A stretch of 64,000 nt of DNA from JALZKA01 sp033856515 (GTDB lineage: Bacteria > Actinomycetota > Thermoleophilia > Solirubrobacterales > 70-9): NCBI GenBank assembly GCA_033856515.1, contig JAWVEY010000041.1, forward strand, positions 1-64,000, written 5' to 3'. A model generated the notes under the pieces. It searched no databases. It saw only the letters and a list, made by a program, of their open reading frames with translations, and was not told the origin of the DNA. The translations under genes and the position numbers were made by a program. Numbering within the stretch: the first letter of the stretch is position 1; each line of letters starts with the position of its first letter. Below, piece after piece: positions 8,334 to 20,167 of the stretch.

Positions 8334-9062
8334 ATGGCCTCCGATCGCCCCAACCTTGAAGTAGCCGAACGCACCGAGTTCGGCTCCCGCACCACGCGTC
8401 GCCTCCGCCGTGAGGGGCTGGTCCCGGGGGTCGTCTACTCGGGCGGCTCCGAGGCGCGCACCTTCAGCGTGCCCGAGCGCGAGGCTCGCACCCTGCTCGG
8501 CACGGGCGCGGCGCTGTTCGACCTCACCTTCGCAGGCGGCACGGCCGAGCCGGTCGTAGTCAAGGAGGAGCAGCGCCATCCGGTTCGCGGCAACCTGATC
8601 CACATCGACTTCCAGGTCGTCGACCTCAAGCAGGCGATCCAGTCCGAGGTCTCGATCGAGCTCCTCGGCGCCGAGGAATCGCCCGGCGTGAAGGAGGGCG
8701 GCGTCCTCGAGCACATCACCCACTCGATCAACGTCGAGGCTCTCCCGACCGACATCCCCGAGTCCATCGCCGTCGACGTCTCCGGCATGTTCATCGGCGA
8801 CACGCTCCAGCTCGACTCCGTCGTCGCCCCCGAGGGCGTCGAGTGGGCACTCGGCGAGGGCGCCGACCCGGGTGAGATCACGATCGCAACGCTCAACCCG
8901 CCTCGCGTCGAGGAGGAGCCCGAGGTCGAGGAAGAGACCGAGCTCATCGGCGAGGACGGCGAGCCCATCGAGGCGCCCGAGGGCGAAGAGGCCGAGGGCG
9001 ACACCGCCGAAGACGCCGGAGATTCCGGCGACTCGGGCGGCGACGATTCCGACGGGGAGTAG
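8334..9062 (+). CDS. rplY: 50S ribosomal protein bL25, CTC/TL5 type
   Basis: bL25 binds 5S rRNA in the large subunit. The N-terminal 5S-binding domain (about 1-95) includes FGSRTTRRLRREGLVPGVVY, the standard start of CTC proteins. The TL5-type beta domain (about 96-185) has NLIHIDFQVVDL and PTDIPESIAVDVS. Residues about 190-242 form a very acidic Glu/Asp tail, longer than in many homologues. It is followed by pth, the usual neighbour. Confidence 0.95.
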   Translation: MASDRPNLEVAERTEFGSRTTRRLRREGLVPGVVYSGGSEARTFSVPEREARTLLGTGAALFDLTFAGGTAEPVVVKEEQRHPVRGNLIHIDFQVVDLKQAIQSEVSIELLGAEESPGVKEGGVLEHITHSINVEALPTDIPESIAVDVSGMFIGDTLQLDSVVAPEGVEWALGEGADPGEITIATLNPPRVEEEPEVEEETELIGEDGEPIEAPEGEEAEGDTAEDAGDSGDSGGDDSDGE

Positions 9063-9136
9063 CCCTGTCCATCTTCCGCCGGCGCTCTCGCGACTACGCC
9101 GGCGAACCTGACGGGGGAGACTCGGATCGCATCCTC

Positions 9137-9685
9137 GTGGTCGGGCTCGGAAACCCCGGCAAGCGCTATGCGAAGACGCGCCACAACATCGGCTTCGAGG
9201 TCGTCTCCGAGCTCACCAGGCGCTGGGACATGCCTCGCGCGAAGGAGAAGTTCCGCGGCCTTCTGACCGAGGGACGTGCCGGTCCGGGCGGGCCGCGCGT
9301 CGCTGCCCTTCTCCCACAGACGTTCATGAACGAGTCGGGCACCTCGGTGGGGCCTGCCCGCGGGTCGCTCAAGGTGCCACTCGACCGCCTCGTTGTCGTC
9401 TACGACGAGATCGACCTTCCGTTCGGCGAGATCCGGTCCAAGCTGGGAGGCGGCGCCGCCGGCCACAACGGGATGAAGTCCCTCCGCCAGGGCCTGGGGA
9501 GCGGCGACTTCTGGCGCGTACGAGTGGGGGTCGGCCGCCCCGACTCGACCGATCCGGAGATCGTCTCGGCCTGGGTCCTCGGCAGCTTCTCAGAGCCCGA
9601 CACGTACGTACAGAGGCTGATCGACGACGCGGCCGCCGAGACCGAGCGCCTCGTCGAGCGGATAGCGTCGGAAACCGATGAGTGA
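9137..9685 (+). CDS. pth: Peptidyl-tRNA hydrolase
   Basis: Pth recycles peptidyl-tRNA dropped from the ribosome. VGLGNPG, TRHNIGFEVV with the catalytic His, YDEIDLPFG and GGAAGHNGMKSL identify the family. GTG 9137 gives 182 residues but begins right at the first beta strand. The frame is open upstream to a CTG at 9065, which has GGGGAG five bases before it and would add SIFRRRSRDYAGEP and further residues, so the true N-terminus may be up to 24 codons longer. It overlaps the next gene by eight bases. Confidence 0.92.
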   Translation: MVGLGNPGKRYAKTRHNIGFEVVSELTRRWDMPRAKEKFRGLLTEGRAGPGGPRVAALLPQTFMNESGTSVGPARGSLKVPLDRLVVVYDEIDLPFGEIRSKLGGGAAGHNGMKSLRQGLGSGDFWRVRVGVGRPDSTDPEIVSAWVLGSFSEPDTYVQRLIDDAAAETERLVERIASETDE

Positions 9686-10409
9686 CGCCCTGACCACGTA
9701 CGACGTCTCGGATGGCATCGCCGTCCTTCGCATGGATCGACCGAAGGCGCGAAACGCGATGAACACGCAGATGCTCGAGGAGATGCTCGCGCACATCGCC
9801 ACCGCCCGCGAAGACTCTGACGTGCGGGCACTGGTCGTCTCGTCCACCGACCACCTGGGCCTCTCAGCGGGCGCGGACGTTCGCGAGGAGCTCGACGAGG
9901 AGGGGCGGATCCGCCGCATGCAGCTCTTCGCCGACCTCTACGACGAACTTGTCGGCTTCCCCAAACCGACCGTCGCGGCATGCCACGGCGCCACCGTCGG
10001 CGGCGGCGCTGAGGTGGCCGTCGCGTGCGACATCCGCGTTGGCGGCTCGAACATGCGCCTGCGCTTCCCCGGCGCCTCGCTGGGCGTCCCGGTCGGCCCT
10101 GCCCGGCTGGTGACGCTGTGCGGCCTGTCGGTCGCCAAGTACCTACTGATCTCCGGCAAGGAAGTCGCAGCCGACGAGGCGCTCCGCTGGGGCCTCGTCC
10201 ACAAGGTCGCTCCACCCGCTGCGGCCGAGGCTATGGCAATCGACCTGGCCACGACCGCCGCCTCGCACCCGCCCGAGGCGGTCGCTCGCCTCAAGGCGAT
10301 GCTTCACGAGTGGGACGGCGTCGTCGAGCGCTCGAAGGCCGAGGGCGAGGGCCAGGTCGAGTGGCAGCGCACCGGCCCCGGGCTTCCATTTCAGGGCCGA
10401 TCGGTTTAG
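9678..10409 (+). CDS. Enoyl-CoA hydratase/isomerase family protein
   Basis: This 243-residue crotonase-fold protein has the CoA/oxyanion-hole segments LGLSAGADV and ATVGGGAEVAVACDIRVG. The glutamate equivalent to Glu144 of rat enoyl-CoA hydratase is present (GGGAE), but the position of Glu164 is glycine (FPGASLGV instead of PExxLG). Classical hydration is therefore doubtful; an isomerase, hydrolase or decarboxylase role in acyl-CoA metabolism is possible. It is translationally coupled to pth by overlap. Confidence 0.85.
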   Translation: MSDALTTYDVSDGIAVLRMDRPKARNAMNTQMLEEMLAHIATAREDSDVRALVVSSTDHLGLSAGADVREELDEEGRIRRMQLFADLYDELVGFPKPTVAACHGATVGGGAEVAVACDIRVGGSNMRLRFPGASLGVPVGPARLVTLCGLSVAKYLLISGKEVAADEALRWGLVHKVAPPAAAEAMAIDLATTAASHPPEAVARLKAMLHEWDGVVERSKAEGEGQVEWQRTGPGLPFQGRSV

Positions 10410-10412
10410 AGT
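10407..10412 (+). promoter_or_regulatory. -10 box TAGAGT overlapping the preceding stop codon
   Basis: TAGAGT includes the TAG stop of the crotonase gene. The downstream gene also has a strong GGGGAGG at 10429-10435 before its GTG, so this transcript has a short leader. Confidence 0.4.
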
Positions 10413-10439
10413 TTCCCGAAAGCAACTCGGGGAGGCATC

Positions 10440-12359
10440 GTGAAGGGAATCGCGTTCGCAGGGGCTGTCGTGCTCGCGCTACTGGGGCCGGCAATCGCAG
10501 AGGCCGATGAGGACCTGTACCTCGTCGACACGATCTCAGACAGCGGCGCTCTCAACACATGCTCAGCCGCGGCGGGCGACTGTAGCCTGCGCGGCGCGTT
10601 CGGTCTGGTGGATGACGGCGATCCCCTGACCGACACGGACACGATCAACTTCACGGGAGCGGTCTTCGACGGACTAGAGACCGTGCCGGGGGAGGCCACC
10701 ATCGTGCTCGGCTCCGGCGTGACCTCGGACGAGAATCTCATCGTCGCCGCCAACTGCAGCGCCGTCGCCCCCTGCGCGGGGATTGACGGCCCACCCCCGG
10801 GCGACAATGCGATCAGCCACACCACGGGCACCCTCTCGGTGAACGGCCTCGCGATCTTCGACACCGCAGGGTCGGGATCGGCGCTCTTCTACGGCGGGCC
10901 CTCTCAAGGCTTGACGCTGTTCAACAACTGGTTCGGGTTGCGTCTCGACGGGACCGTCGACGGAAACCCGAACGGAGTCTCTTTGTCGGGATCCAACTCT
11001 CAGATCGGGGTCGTTGGCGCTGCTCCCAACGTCTTTGCTGGGAATGCGACCGGCCTCCAAGTTTTCGCATCGGACGACCACACGATTCAGAACAACCTCT
11101 TCGGCGTCAAGGCGGACGGCTCAACGGCAGCGGCCAATACCGAGCAGGACATTGAGATCAACGGCAACGGTGGGGGTGACGACCCGAACGGCATCGTCGT
11201 CGGCGCGACTCCGAACGCCACCCCGGTCTGTGACGCGGGATGCAACGTGATCGCCGCGGCGGGAGGACCCTCGACGCGAGGGGTGAGCCTAGTCGCGGGC
11301 GCCGGCAGTTCGACCGCCCGCGGCGTCGAGATCACCGGAAACCACATCGGCGTCAACACCGGTGGAACCGCCTCGACCGGAACGGGTTTACTTGTGGCGG
11401 TGGGCGGGGCCGACGAGGTGGCGGTTTCGGGAAACCGCATGGCTGGCGGCCTGTTCGCCGTGACCGCGGGCAATGATGCCGAGGACCTCGTCGTCGAGGA
11501 CAACTCGATCGGCGCCAACGCAGATGGAACGGGGGTCCTCGACGGCGCCGTCGTCGCCTCCATCCTCGCCAACCCGAACCCGTCGGCATCGGCGCTGATC
11601 AGGGGCAACCTGATCGCCCAGGAGTCGCCGGGCCAGGCGGTTGTCGTCGGTCAAGCCGGTGCCGTGATAGACGAGAACCAGATCGGCATCACCGGCGTGC
11701 CGGGCTCCGGCGGGAGCGTCGCGATCGAAGTCCAGGGCCCGGACCATCAGGTCGAGGAGAACACGATCGTGGAGACCACGGGCGACGCGATTGCCCTGAC
11801 GGACACCTCAGACGTTGACGTCGCAGGAAACTCCGCGGAAGGGATCGGCGGCGACGGGATCCAGGTCAGCGCGTCGGGAGGCAACTCCACTTCGAACACC
11901 CTCGGCGGCACCGATCCCGCCCGAGCGAACAACTTCTCCGACGTTGCCGGCTCAGCGATCAAGATCGTCGGCGATGGCCAGGACCAGAATCAAGTCCTGA
12001 TGAACCTGGGGGCCTCGGATGACTTCTTCATCGACCTCGAAGGCATCGATGGGCCCGGCAACGGACTCGGCGGGCCGAATGCCGAAATCGAGTCGCCCAA
12101 GGTCAAGAAAGTGAAGAAGGACGAGGTGTCGGGCGAGGGCGCGCCTGGCGGGGAGATCTGGGTCTACCGGACGAAGTCCGACGCCGGCGACTTCCCATTT
12201 GACCTCAAGAAGCTCGTCGGCACGAAGAACGTAAAGAACGACGGCACCTGGAAGTTGAAGCCGGACAACAAGATCAAGGGTAAGCACGTCATCACCGCGC
12301 TACAGATCGACGAGCTTGGCAACTCATCCGAGCTCTCGAAGGGCAAGAAACCGAAATGA
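10440..12359 (+). CDS. Secreted right-handed parallel beta-helix protein
   Basis: This is a 639-residue protein with a signal peptide (MKGIAFAGAVVLALLGPAIAEA). An N-terminal segment with TCSAAAGDCSLRGAF, a variant of the CSLREA motif of exported repeat proteins, leads into a long region (about 120-530) of PbH1-type repeats such as ITGNHIGVN and VEENTIVET. The C-terminus (about 550-639) is a lysine-rich beta module with EIWVYRTK, DGTWKLKP and ITALQIDELGNSSEL. A surface or adhesion role is inferred; no catalytic residues are recognisable. The start is GTG 10440 behind GGGGAGG. Its decayed copy follows immediately. Confidence 0.85.
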   Translation: MKGIAFAGAVVLALLGPAIAEADEDLYLVDTISDSGALNTCSAAAGDCSLRGAFGLVDDGDPLTDTDTINFTGAVFDGLETVPGEATIVLGSGVTSDENLIVAANCSAVAPCAGIDGPPPGDNAISHTTGTLSVNGLAIFDTAGSGSALFYGGPSQGLTLFNNWFGLRLDGTVDGNPNGVSLSGSNSQIGVVGAAPNVFAGNATGLQVFASDDHTIQNNLFGVKADGSTAAANTEQDIEINGNGGGDDPNGIVVGATPNATPVCDAGCNVIAAAGGPSTRGVSLVAGAGSSTARGVEITGNHIGVNTGGTASTGTGLLVAVGGADEVAVSGNRMAGGLFAVTAGNDAEDLVVEDNSIGANADGTGVLDGAVVASILANPNPSASALIRGNLIAQESPGQAVVVGQAGAVIDENQIGITGVPGSGGSVAIEVQGPDHQVEENTIVETTGDAIALTDTSDVDVAGNSAEGIGGDGIQVSASGGNSTSNTLGGTDPARANNFSDVAGSAIKIVGDGQDQNQVLMNLGASDDFFIDLEGIDGPGNGLGGPNAEIESPKVKKVKKDEVSGEGAPGGEIWVYRTKSDAGDFPFDLKKLVGTKNVKNDGTWKLKPDNKIKGKHVITALQIDELGNSSELSKGKKPK

Positions 12360-12805
12360 GCTCAGGGCGCGTCTGCGCTCTCGTCCTTGCATTTGGGCTC
12401 GTCGCGCCCGCGACGGCCGGCGCCGCCGTCTACACGTATCGCGTGCACACGACCTCCGGCAGCGACGCGCTCGACACTTGCACGAACGCTCCGACCGACT
12501 GCAGCCTTCCCGGGGCGGTGGAGCTGGCCGAAGAGGGGCCGGTGACGACAAAGGCCGAGGAGAAGAAGGTGAAGGGCGAGGGCATCGTCGATGCAACCGT
12601 CTTCGTCTACAAGACCCAATCCGGGAAGAATGTGCCGCCGACGGGGCTCAAGAAGCTGATCGGCACCACGACCGTCGACGGCAACGGAGAGTAAAAGCTG
12701 AAGCCCTCGAAGAAGCTCAAGGAGCGTCAGATCATCACCGCGCTGCAGACCGACCCAGCCGGCAACTCGTCCGAGCTTTCCGCCGGCGAGAAGGTCAAGA
12801 AATAG
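12356..12805 (+). pseudogene. Decayed copy of the beta-helix gene (internal deletion and in-frame stop)
   Basis: The frame opens at ATG 12356, overlapping the previous stop as ATGA, and encodes a signal peptide plus TCTNAPTDCSLPGAV. It then jumps directly to the C-terminal module (VFVYKTQSGK, LKKLIGTTTVDGNGE). TAA at 12692-12694 stands where the parent has Trp in DGTWKLKP. After it the same frame continues as KLKPSKK, ITALQTDPAGNSSEL and ends at TAG 12803. The whole helix, about 450 residues, is missing. A 112-residue product could still be made, but the pattern is that of a relic. Confidence 0.8.
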
Positions 12806-12833
12806 GCCGTCAGGCGCTCGCAGAGGCGCCGAC

Positions 12834-12839
12834 TAGCCT
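12834..12839 (+). promoter_or_regulatory. -10 box of mfd (TAGCCT)
   Basis: TAGCCT ends 9 bases before GTG 12849 and only 3 before the alternative TTG 12843, so it supports the GTG as a leaderless start. Confidence 0.5.
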
Positions 12840-12848
12840 CTTTTGAGA

Positions 12849-16196
<3,348 letters not shown>

Positions 16197-16208
16197 GTTT
16201 TTGCGCCG

Positions 16209-17705
16209 ATGAGAAGAGTTTCGAAGAGAACTGCTGCTTTCGTCTTTGGCGGGATCCTGGCCATCATCGTGATCCTGGTCGCCGCAACGATGGGCATCGG
16301 CTCGCTCAGCCTCCCGGACGGCGCCACCGCGTTTGTCGACGACGTCGACGACGGCGAGATTACGTCGGACGAGCTTGACGTCGCGATCGAGCAGGCAGCA
16401 GCCGCCGAGGGCGGCGCCGACGTGCCGGAGCCCGGCACGCCGCAGTACAACGCGGCTCTCGTCCCCGCGCTGTCCGACCTCCTGCTCGGACGCTGGGTCC
16501 GTGGCGAGGCCGAGGAGCGCGGCATCGAAGTGACGGAGCGCGAGATCGACGTGGAGCTCGAGACGATCATCGAGCAGCAGTTCGGCGGCCAGAAGGAGTT
16601 CGACAAGTTCCTCGAGGAATCCGGGTTTTCGGAGGAGGACGCCTTGGGCCGCGTGGAGCTTCAGCTCCTAACGCAGTGCATCCAGGATCAGGTCATACCG
16701 CAGGACCCCGAGGCCGAGGCACCGACCACCCAGCGCGAGGGCTGTCAGGGCGAAGAGGAAGTCGAGATCACCGACGACGAGATCCAGAAGTTCTACGACG
16801 ACAACATCGCCCAGTTCGAGACGCCGGAGACACGCGATGTCCGCACGCTCCTCAACCCGGACGAGGACAAGGCGCAGGAGGCGGCCGACCAGCTCGCCGA
16901 GGACTCCAGCGCGGAGGCGTGGAAGGACGTGACCAAGGAGCTTTCGACAGAGGAAGAGACGGCAGCGCTCGGCGGCCTGCGCCCCGGAGTGGCCGAAGGC
17001 CAGAACGATCCGGCGCTCGACGCCGCCATCTTCGAGGCGACCGCGGGTGAGGTCGTCGGCCCGATCGAGACGGACGCCGGCTTTTACGTGATCGAGGTCG
17101 AGAAGGTCAACGAGGCCGCGACCCAGCCGCTCGACGAGGCGACCAGCGCGCAGATCCGCCAACAGCTCGTGACGCAGGAGCAGCAGCAGGCGGTCACCGA
17201 GTTCCAGGACACGTTCGTCGCCAAGTGGCGGGCCCGTACCGTCTGCTCGGAGGACCTCCTGGCGGACGACGAGGACGGCACTGTCCAGAGTCAGCTGGCC
17301 GAGCGTTGCTCGAACTTCGTCGTCACCGACGACGGCTGCCTGGGCGACGACGAAAGCGACGAGCTTCAGCCCGACCCGGTTACCGGCGAGATTCCGAAGG
17401 AACCCGCGGGCTGCCCCGCATTCGTGCCCCTGAGGCCGGTGCTCCCTCCGATCCCGCTCCCGCAGGAAGAGACAGATCCGCTCGTGGCAACACCCCCCGG
17501 CACGCTGACCCCACTGCCGCAGGGCCCGCAGCCGCCGCCCGTTGAGGAGGAGGCGCTGCCGCCCGGGGCAGAGCAGCTTGGACTCCCTCCGGGCACCGTT
17601 CCGCCCGGCACAGCTCCACCCGGCACAGCTCCACCCGGCACGGCGCCGCCCGGCACCGCGCCTCCGACGCAGGGCGCACCGCCGACGACCCCGCCGGGAG
17701 GCTGA
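16209..17705 (+). CDS. Membrane-anchored SurA/PrsA-type parvulin foldase with Pro-rich tail
   Basis: This is a 498-residue protein. One membrane segment (about residues 10-30) precedes a SurA-N-like helical region (about 50-165). A parvulin-like PPIase domain follows (about 195-300), with VRTLLNPDEDKAQEAAD, LGGLRPGVAEGQNDPAL and GPIETDAGFYVIEVEKV. It likely folds exported proteins at the outer membrane face. Cysteines cluster after the domain (VCSEDLL, RCSNF, DDGCLG, GCPAF). The last 90 residues are Pro/Gly-rich with a tandem PGTAP repeat. The foldase-mazG-eno order is typical of this phylum. Confidence 0.88.
   Translation: MRRVSKRTAAFVFGGILAIIVILVAATMGIGSLSLPDGATAFVDDVDDGEITSDELDVAIEQAAAAEGGADVPEPGTPQYNAALVPALSDLLLGRWVRGEAEERGIEVTEREIDVELETIIEQQFGGQKEFDKFLEESGFSEEDALGRVELQLLTQCIQDQVIPQDPEAEAPTTQREGCQGEEEVEITDDEIQKFYDDNIAQFETPETRDVRTLLNPDEDKAQEAADQLAEDSSAEAWKDVTKELSTEEETAALGGLRPGVAEGQNDPALDAAIFEATAGEVVGPIETDAGFYVIEVEKVNEAATQPLDEATSAQIRQQLVTQEQQQAVTEFQDTFVAKWRARTVCSEDLLADDEDGTVQSQLAERCSNFVVTDDGCLGDDESDELQPDPVTGEIPKEPAGCPAFVPLRPVLPPIPLPQEETDPLVATPPGTLTPLPQGPQPPPVEEEALPPGAEQLGLPPGTVPPGTAPPGTAPPGTAPPGTAPPTQGAPPTTPPGG
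17589..17664 (+). repeat. 15-nt minisatellite encoding PGTAP
   Basis: About five tandem copies of a 15-base unit (form CCCGGCACAGCTCCA) encode PPGTV/PPGTA pentapeptides near the C-terminus of the foldase. Unit-number variation between strains would be expected. Confidence 0.8.
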
Positions 17706-17707
17706 GC

Positions 17708-18373
17708 GTGAGCGGCGACGCCGCCGCAGCGCTAGCCAGGCTCGACGAGATCACCCGCCGGTTGCGGGTCGAATGCCCGTGGGACCGCGAGCAGGATGAG
17801 CGCTCGATCGTCCCCCACACGGTCGAGGAGGCCTACGAGCTTGCCGACGCGGCCGCGCAGGGCGACGACTCGAAGATGATCGACGAGCTGGGTGACGTCC
17901 TGTTCCAGGTCCATTTCCTTTCGCTCCTTCTGGAGGAGCGTGGTGCCGGGTCGCTCGCCGAGGTCGCCGAGGGAATGACGGCGAAGCTCATCCGCCGCCA
18001 CCCGCACGTATTCGACGAAAGCGAAGCTCGCCATCTTTTGGGGTCTGACCCCGAGACCTCGCGTGAGGTGCTCGCCAACTGGGACCAGATCAAGCGCGAG
18101 GTGGAGGGACGCGGCGCCGACGATCCGTTTGCCGACGTGCCGGAGAACTTGCCCGGGCTCCTCTACGCGCGAAAGGTCCTGCGCCGCGCCGCGCCGGACG
18201 CGGGCTCGCCGCCGCCGAAGGATCCGGAGGCGCGTGAGCGGGCCGAGCGCTGGCTGGGTGAGGTCCTACTCGAGCTGGTGGGCATCTCGCGGCGCCTGGG
18301 CGTCGACCCGGAGCTCGCCGTCCGCGCAGCCGCCGGCCGCGCCCGAGACCAAGCGCGAGAAGCGGCGGACTAG
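17708..18373 (+). CDS. mazG: Nucleoside triphosphate pyrophosphohydrolase MazG
   Basis: MazG hydrolyses NTPs to NMP and pyrophosphate. CPWDREQ, PHTVEEAYELADA, DELGDVLFQVHF and RRHPHVF mark the single all-alpha MazG domain of this 221-residue protein. Between HPHVF and VLANWDQIKRE I count 18 residues where the common form has about 10. The extra stretch contains GSDP, encoded by the 13-bp palindrome at 18040-18052. GTG 17708 lies two bases after the previous stop. Confidence 0.92.
   Translation: MSGDAAAALARLDEITRRLRVECPWDREQDERSIVPHTVEEAYELADAAAQGDDSKMIDELGDVLFQVHFLSLLLEERGAGSLAEVAEGMTAKLIRRHPHVFDESEARHLLGSDPETSREVLANWDQIKREVEGRGADDPFADVPENLPGLLYARKVLRRAAPDAGSPPPKDPEARERAERWLGEVLLELVGISRRLGVDPELAVRAAAGRARDQAREAAD
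18040..18052. repeat. REP-like palindrome GGGGTCTGACCCC inside mazG
   Basis: This is a perfect 6+1+6 palindrome, read as GSDP within an apparent short insertion in MazG. It is identical to the core at 28089 and matches the core at 25711 apart from the central base. Confidence 0.7.
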
Positions 18374-18376
18374 AAT
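18371..18376 (+). promoter_or_regulatory. -10 box TAGAAT overlapping the mazG stop, for eno
   Basis: TAGAAT contains the mazG TAG stop. The eno start is 49 bases further on, so this transcript has a leader of about 43 bases. Confidence 0.45.
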
Positions 18377-18425
18377 CTCAGCCGGTCCCCGCCGCGCGAC
18401 AGTGCGCCGCGGGGCGTCTTTTCGC

Positions 18426-19715
18426 ATGGCCGAGATCGAACGCATCCAAGCGCGGCAGATCCTCGACTCCAGGGGCAATCCCACGGTCGAGGTGGACGTC
18501 ACCCTCGCGGGTGGCGCGATGGGCCGTGCAGCCGTCCCCTCCGGAGCCTCCACCGGCGAGTTCGAGGCCTCTGAGCTGCGTGATGGCGGCTCGGAGTGGC
18601 TGGGCAAGGGTGTATCTGGTGCGGTTGCGAACGCGAATGGCGAGATCGCCGACGCACTCAAAGGCGCCGACGCGTCAGATCAGACGGCTATCGATCAGGC
18701 GATGATCGATCTCGACGGCACCCCGAACAAGTCGCGCCTGGGCGCAAACGCCATCCTGGGCGTGTCGCTTGCCGCGGCCAGGGCATCGGCCACGGATGCC
18801 GGGCAGCCCCTCTACCAGTACGTTGCCGGCCTCGCAGGCACAGGCCCGCCCTCGGTGCTGCCGGTACCGATGATGAACGTGCTGAACGGCGGGGCGCACG
18901 CCGACAACTCGGTCGACTTCCAAGAGTTCATGGTCGTCCCGGCCGGCGCGCCAAACTTTGCCGAGGCCCTCCGGGTCGGCACCGAGGTCTTTCACGCCCT
19001 GAAGGGCATCCTGAAGGGCCGGGGCTTGAACACGGCTGTCGGGGACGAGGGCGGGTTCGCGCCGGACCTCGAATCGAACCGCGATGCCCTCAGCGCCTTG
19101 GTCGACGGGATCGAGGCGGCGGGGTACAAGCCGGGCGAGGAGGTCTTCATCGCGCTCGATCCGGCGACCAGCGAGATCTTCAAGAGCGGCTCCTACGTCC
19201 TCGAGCACGAGGACCGCTCGCTCTCGCCCCTCGACATGGCGGCTTACTGGGCGGACGCGATCGACTCGTTCCCGATTGTCTCGATCGAGGACGGAATGGA
19301 CGAGGAGGACTGGAACGGGTGGAAGGCGCTCACGGACCTGGTCGGCGAGCGCTGCCAGCTCGTGGGCGACGACCTCTTCGTCACCAATCCCGAGCGCCTC
19401 AGCCGCGGGATCGAAGCGGGAGTCGCGAACTCGATCTTGGTCAAGGTGAACCAGATCGGAACGCTCACCGAGACGCTCGAGGCCATCCGCATGGCGCGGG
19501 ATGCGGGCTACACCGCCGTCATGTCCCACCGCTCGGGTGAGACCGAGGACACAACGATCGCCGACCTCGCGGTGGCAACCGGCGTGGGCCAGATCAAGAC
19601 CGGCGCCCCCTCGCGCTCCGACCGAGTTGCCAAGTACAACCAGCTCCTGCGAATCGCAGAGGAGCTGGGCGGCGCCGCGACCTATCCGGGCATCGAAGCT
19701 TTCAGCGGAAGGTAG
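18426..19715 (+). CDS. eno: Enolase
   Basis: Enolase converts 2-phosphoglycerate to phosphoenolpyruvate in glycolysis. The 429-residue protein has all family marks: IQARQILDSRGNPTVEVDV at the N-terminus, PSGASTGEFEA, the metal-binding region VGDEGGFAPDL, SIEDGMDEEDW, GDDLFVTNP, the Lys of ILVKVNQIGTLTET and SHRSGETEDT. The frame is open far upstream, but ATG 18426 matches the universal start MxxIxxIxARQI. Confidence 0.97.
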   Translation: MAEIERIQARQILDSRGNPTVEVDVTLAGGAMGRAAVPSGASTGEFEASELRDGGSEWLGKGVSGAVANANGEIADALKGADASDQTAIDQAMIDLDGTPNKSRLGANAILGVSLAAARASATDAGQPLYQYVAGLAGTGPPSVLPVPMMNVLNGGAHADNSVDFQEFMVVPAGAPNFAEALRVGTEVFHALKGILKGRGLNTAVGDEGGFAPDLESNRDALSALVDGIEAAGYKPGEEVFIALDPATSEIFKSGSYVLEHEDRSLSPLDMAAYWADAIDSFPIVSIEDGMDEEDWNGWKALTDLVGERCQLVGDDLFVTNPERLSRGIEAGVANSILVKVNQIGTLTETLEAIRMARDAGYTAVMSHRSGETEDTTIADLAVATGVGQIKTGAPSRSDRVAKYNQLLRIAEELGGAATYPGIEAFSGR

Positions 19716-19743
19716 AGCGCCTCCGGCGTTGAATCGATGATGC

Positions 19744-20106
19744 GTGAGCTCGCGCGCATACCGCGTCGCACCCCGCCGGCAAGGCTCCAGGCGCTCTGGT
19801 TCGCGCGTGGACTGGGAGCGTCTCGGGCGCATCAGCCTGGTCGTGATCCTGTTCGTGATCCTCGTGCTCTACATCAATCCCGTCGTGAACTTCGTGGACG
19901 CCTGGCGCGACTCCCGCTCGGAGTCCTCGCAGCTTGCAGAGCTCAAGCAGGAGAACCAGGATCTCCTGAAGCGCGCGCAGACGCTCGAGCACTCGGACGC
20001 CGCCGAGCTCGGGGCACGCGGCCTGGGAATGGTGAACCCGGACGAGCGCTCGGTCGTGATCTGCGAATCGGGCGGCGCCGCGGGCTGCGCCGGCTCGGCA
20101 CCCTGA
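19744..20106 (+). CDS. FtsB/DivIC-type septum formation protein
   Basis: This 120-residue protein has the usual layout: a basic cytoplasmic N-terminus, one membrane segment at about residues 31-48 (ISLVVILFVILVLYINP), a heptad-rich coiled coil (SQLAELKQENQDLLKRAQTL) and a short C-terminal domain containing ARGLGMVNPDE. It belongs to the divisome with FtsQ/FtsL. Position directly after enolase is characteristic of Gram-positive ftsB/divIC. Start GTG 19744. Confidence 0.85.
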   Translation: MSSRAYRVAPRRQGSRRSGSRVDWERLGRISLVVILFVILVLYINPVVNFVDAWRDSRSESSQLAELKQENQDLLKRAQTLEHSDAAELGARGLGMVNPDERSVVICESGGAAGCAGSAP

Positions 20107-20109
20107 CCG

Positions 20110-20138
20110 GGTACCAGGTACCTAACACAACGCTCACA
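20110..20138 (+). repeat. REP-like element: palindrome GGTACCAGGTACC plus tail ACAACGCTCACA
   Basis: A 6+1+6 palindrome at 20110-20122 is followed by 4 bases and then ACAACGCTCACA (20127-20138). The same tail at the same distance follows the different palindrome at 25711. It lies in the gap between ftsB and the glycan operon. Confidence 0.7.
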
Positions 20139-20167
20139 CTCCGTCGCGATCTTCTGGGGGTCCTGAC

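Noticed and set aside
17589..17664. CRISPR-like repeat
   Set aside because: The 15-base units are contiguous, without spacers, and encode PGTAP in frame.
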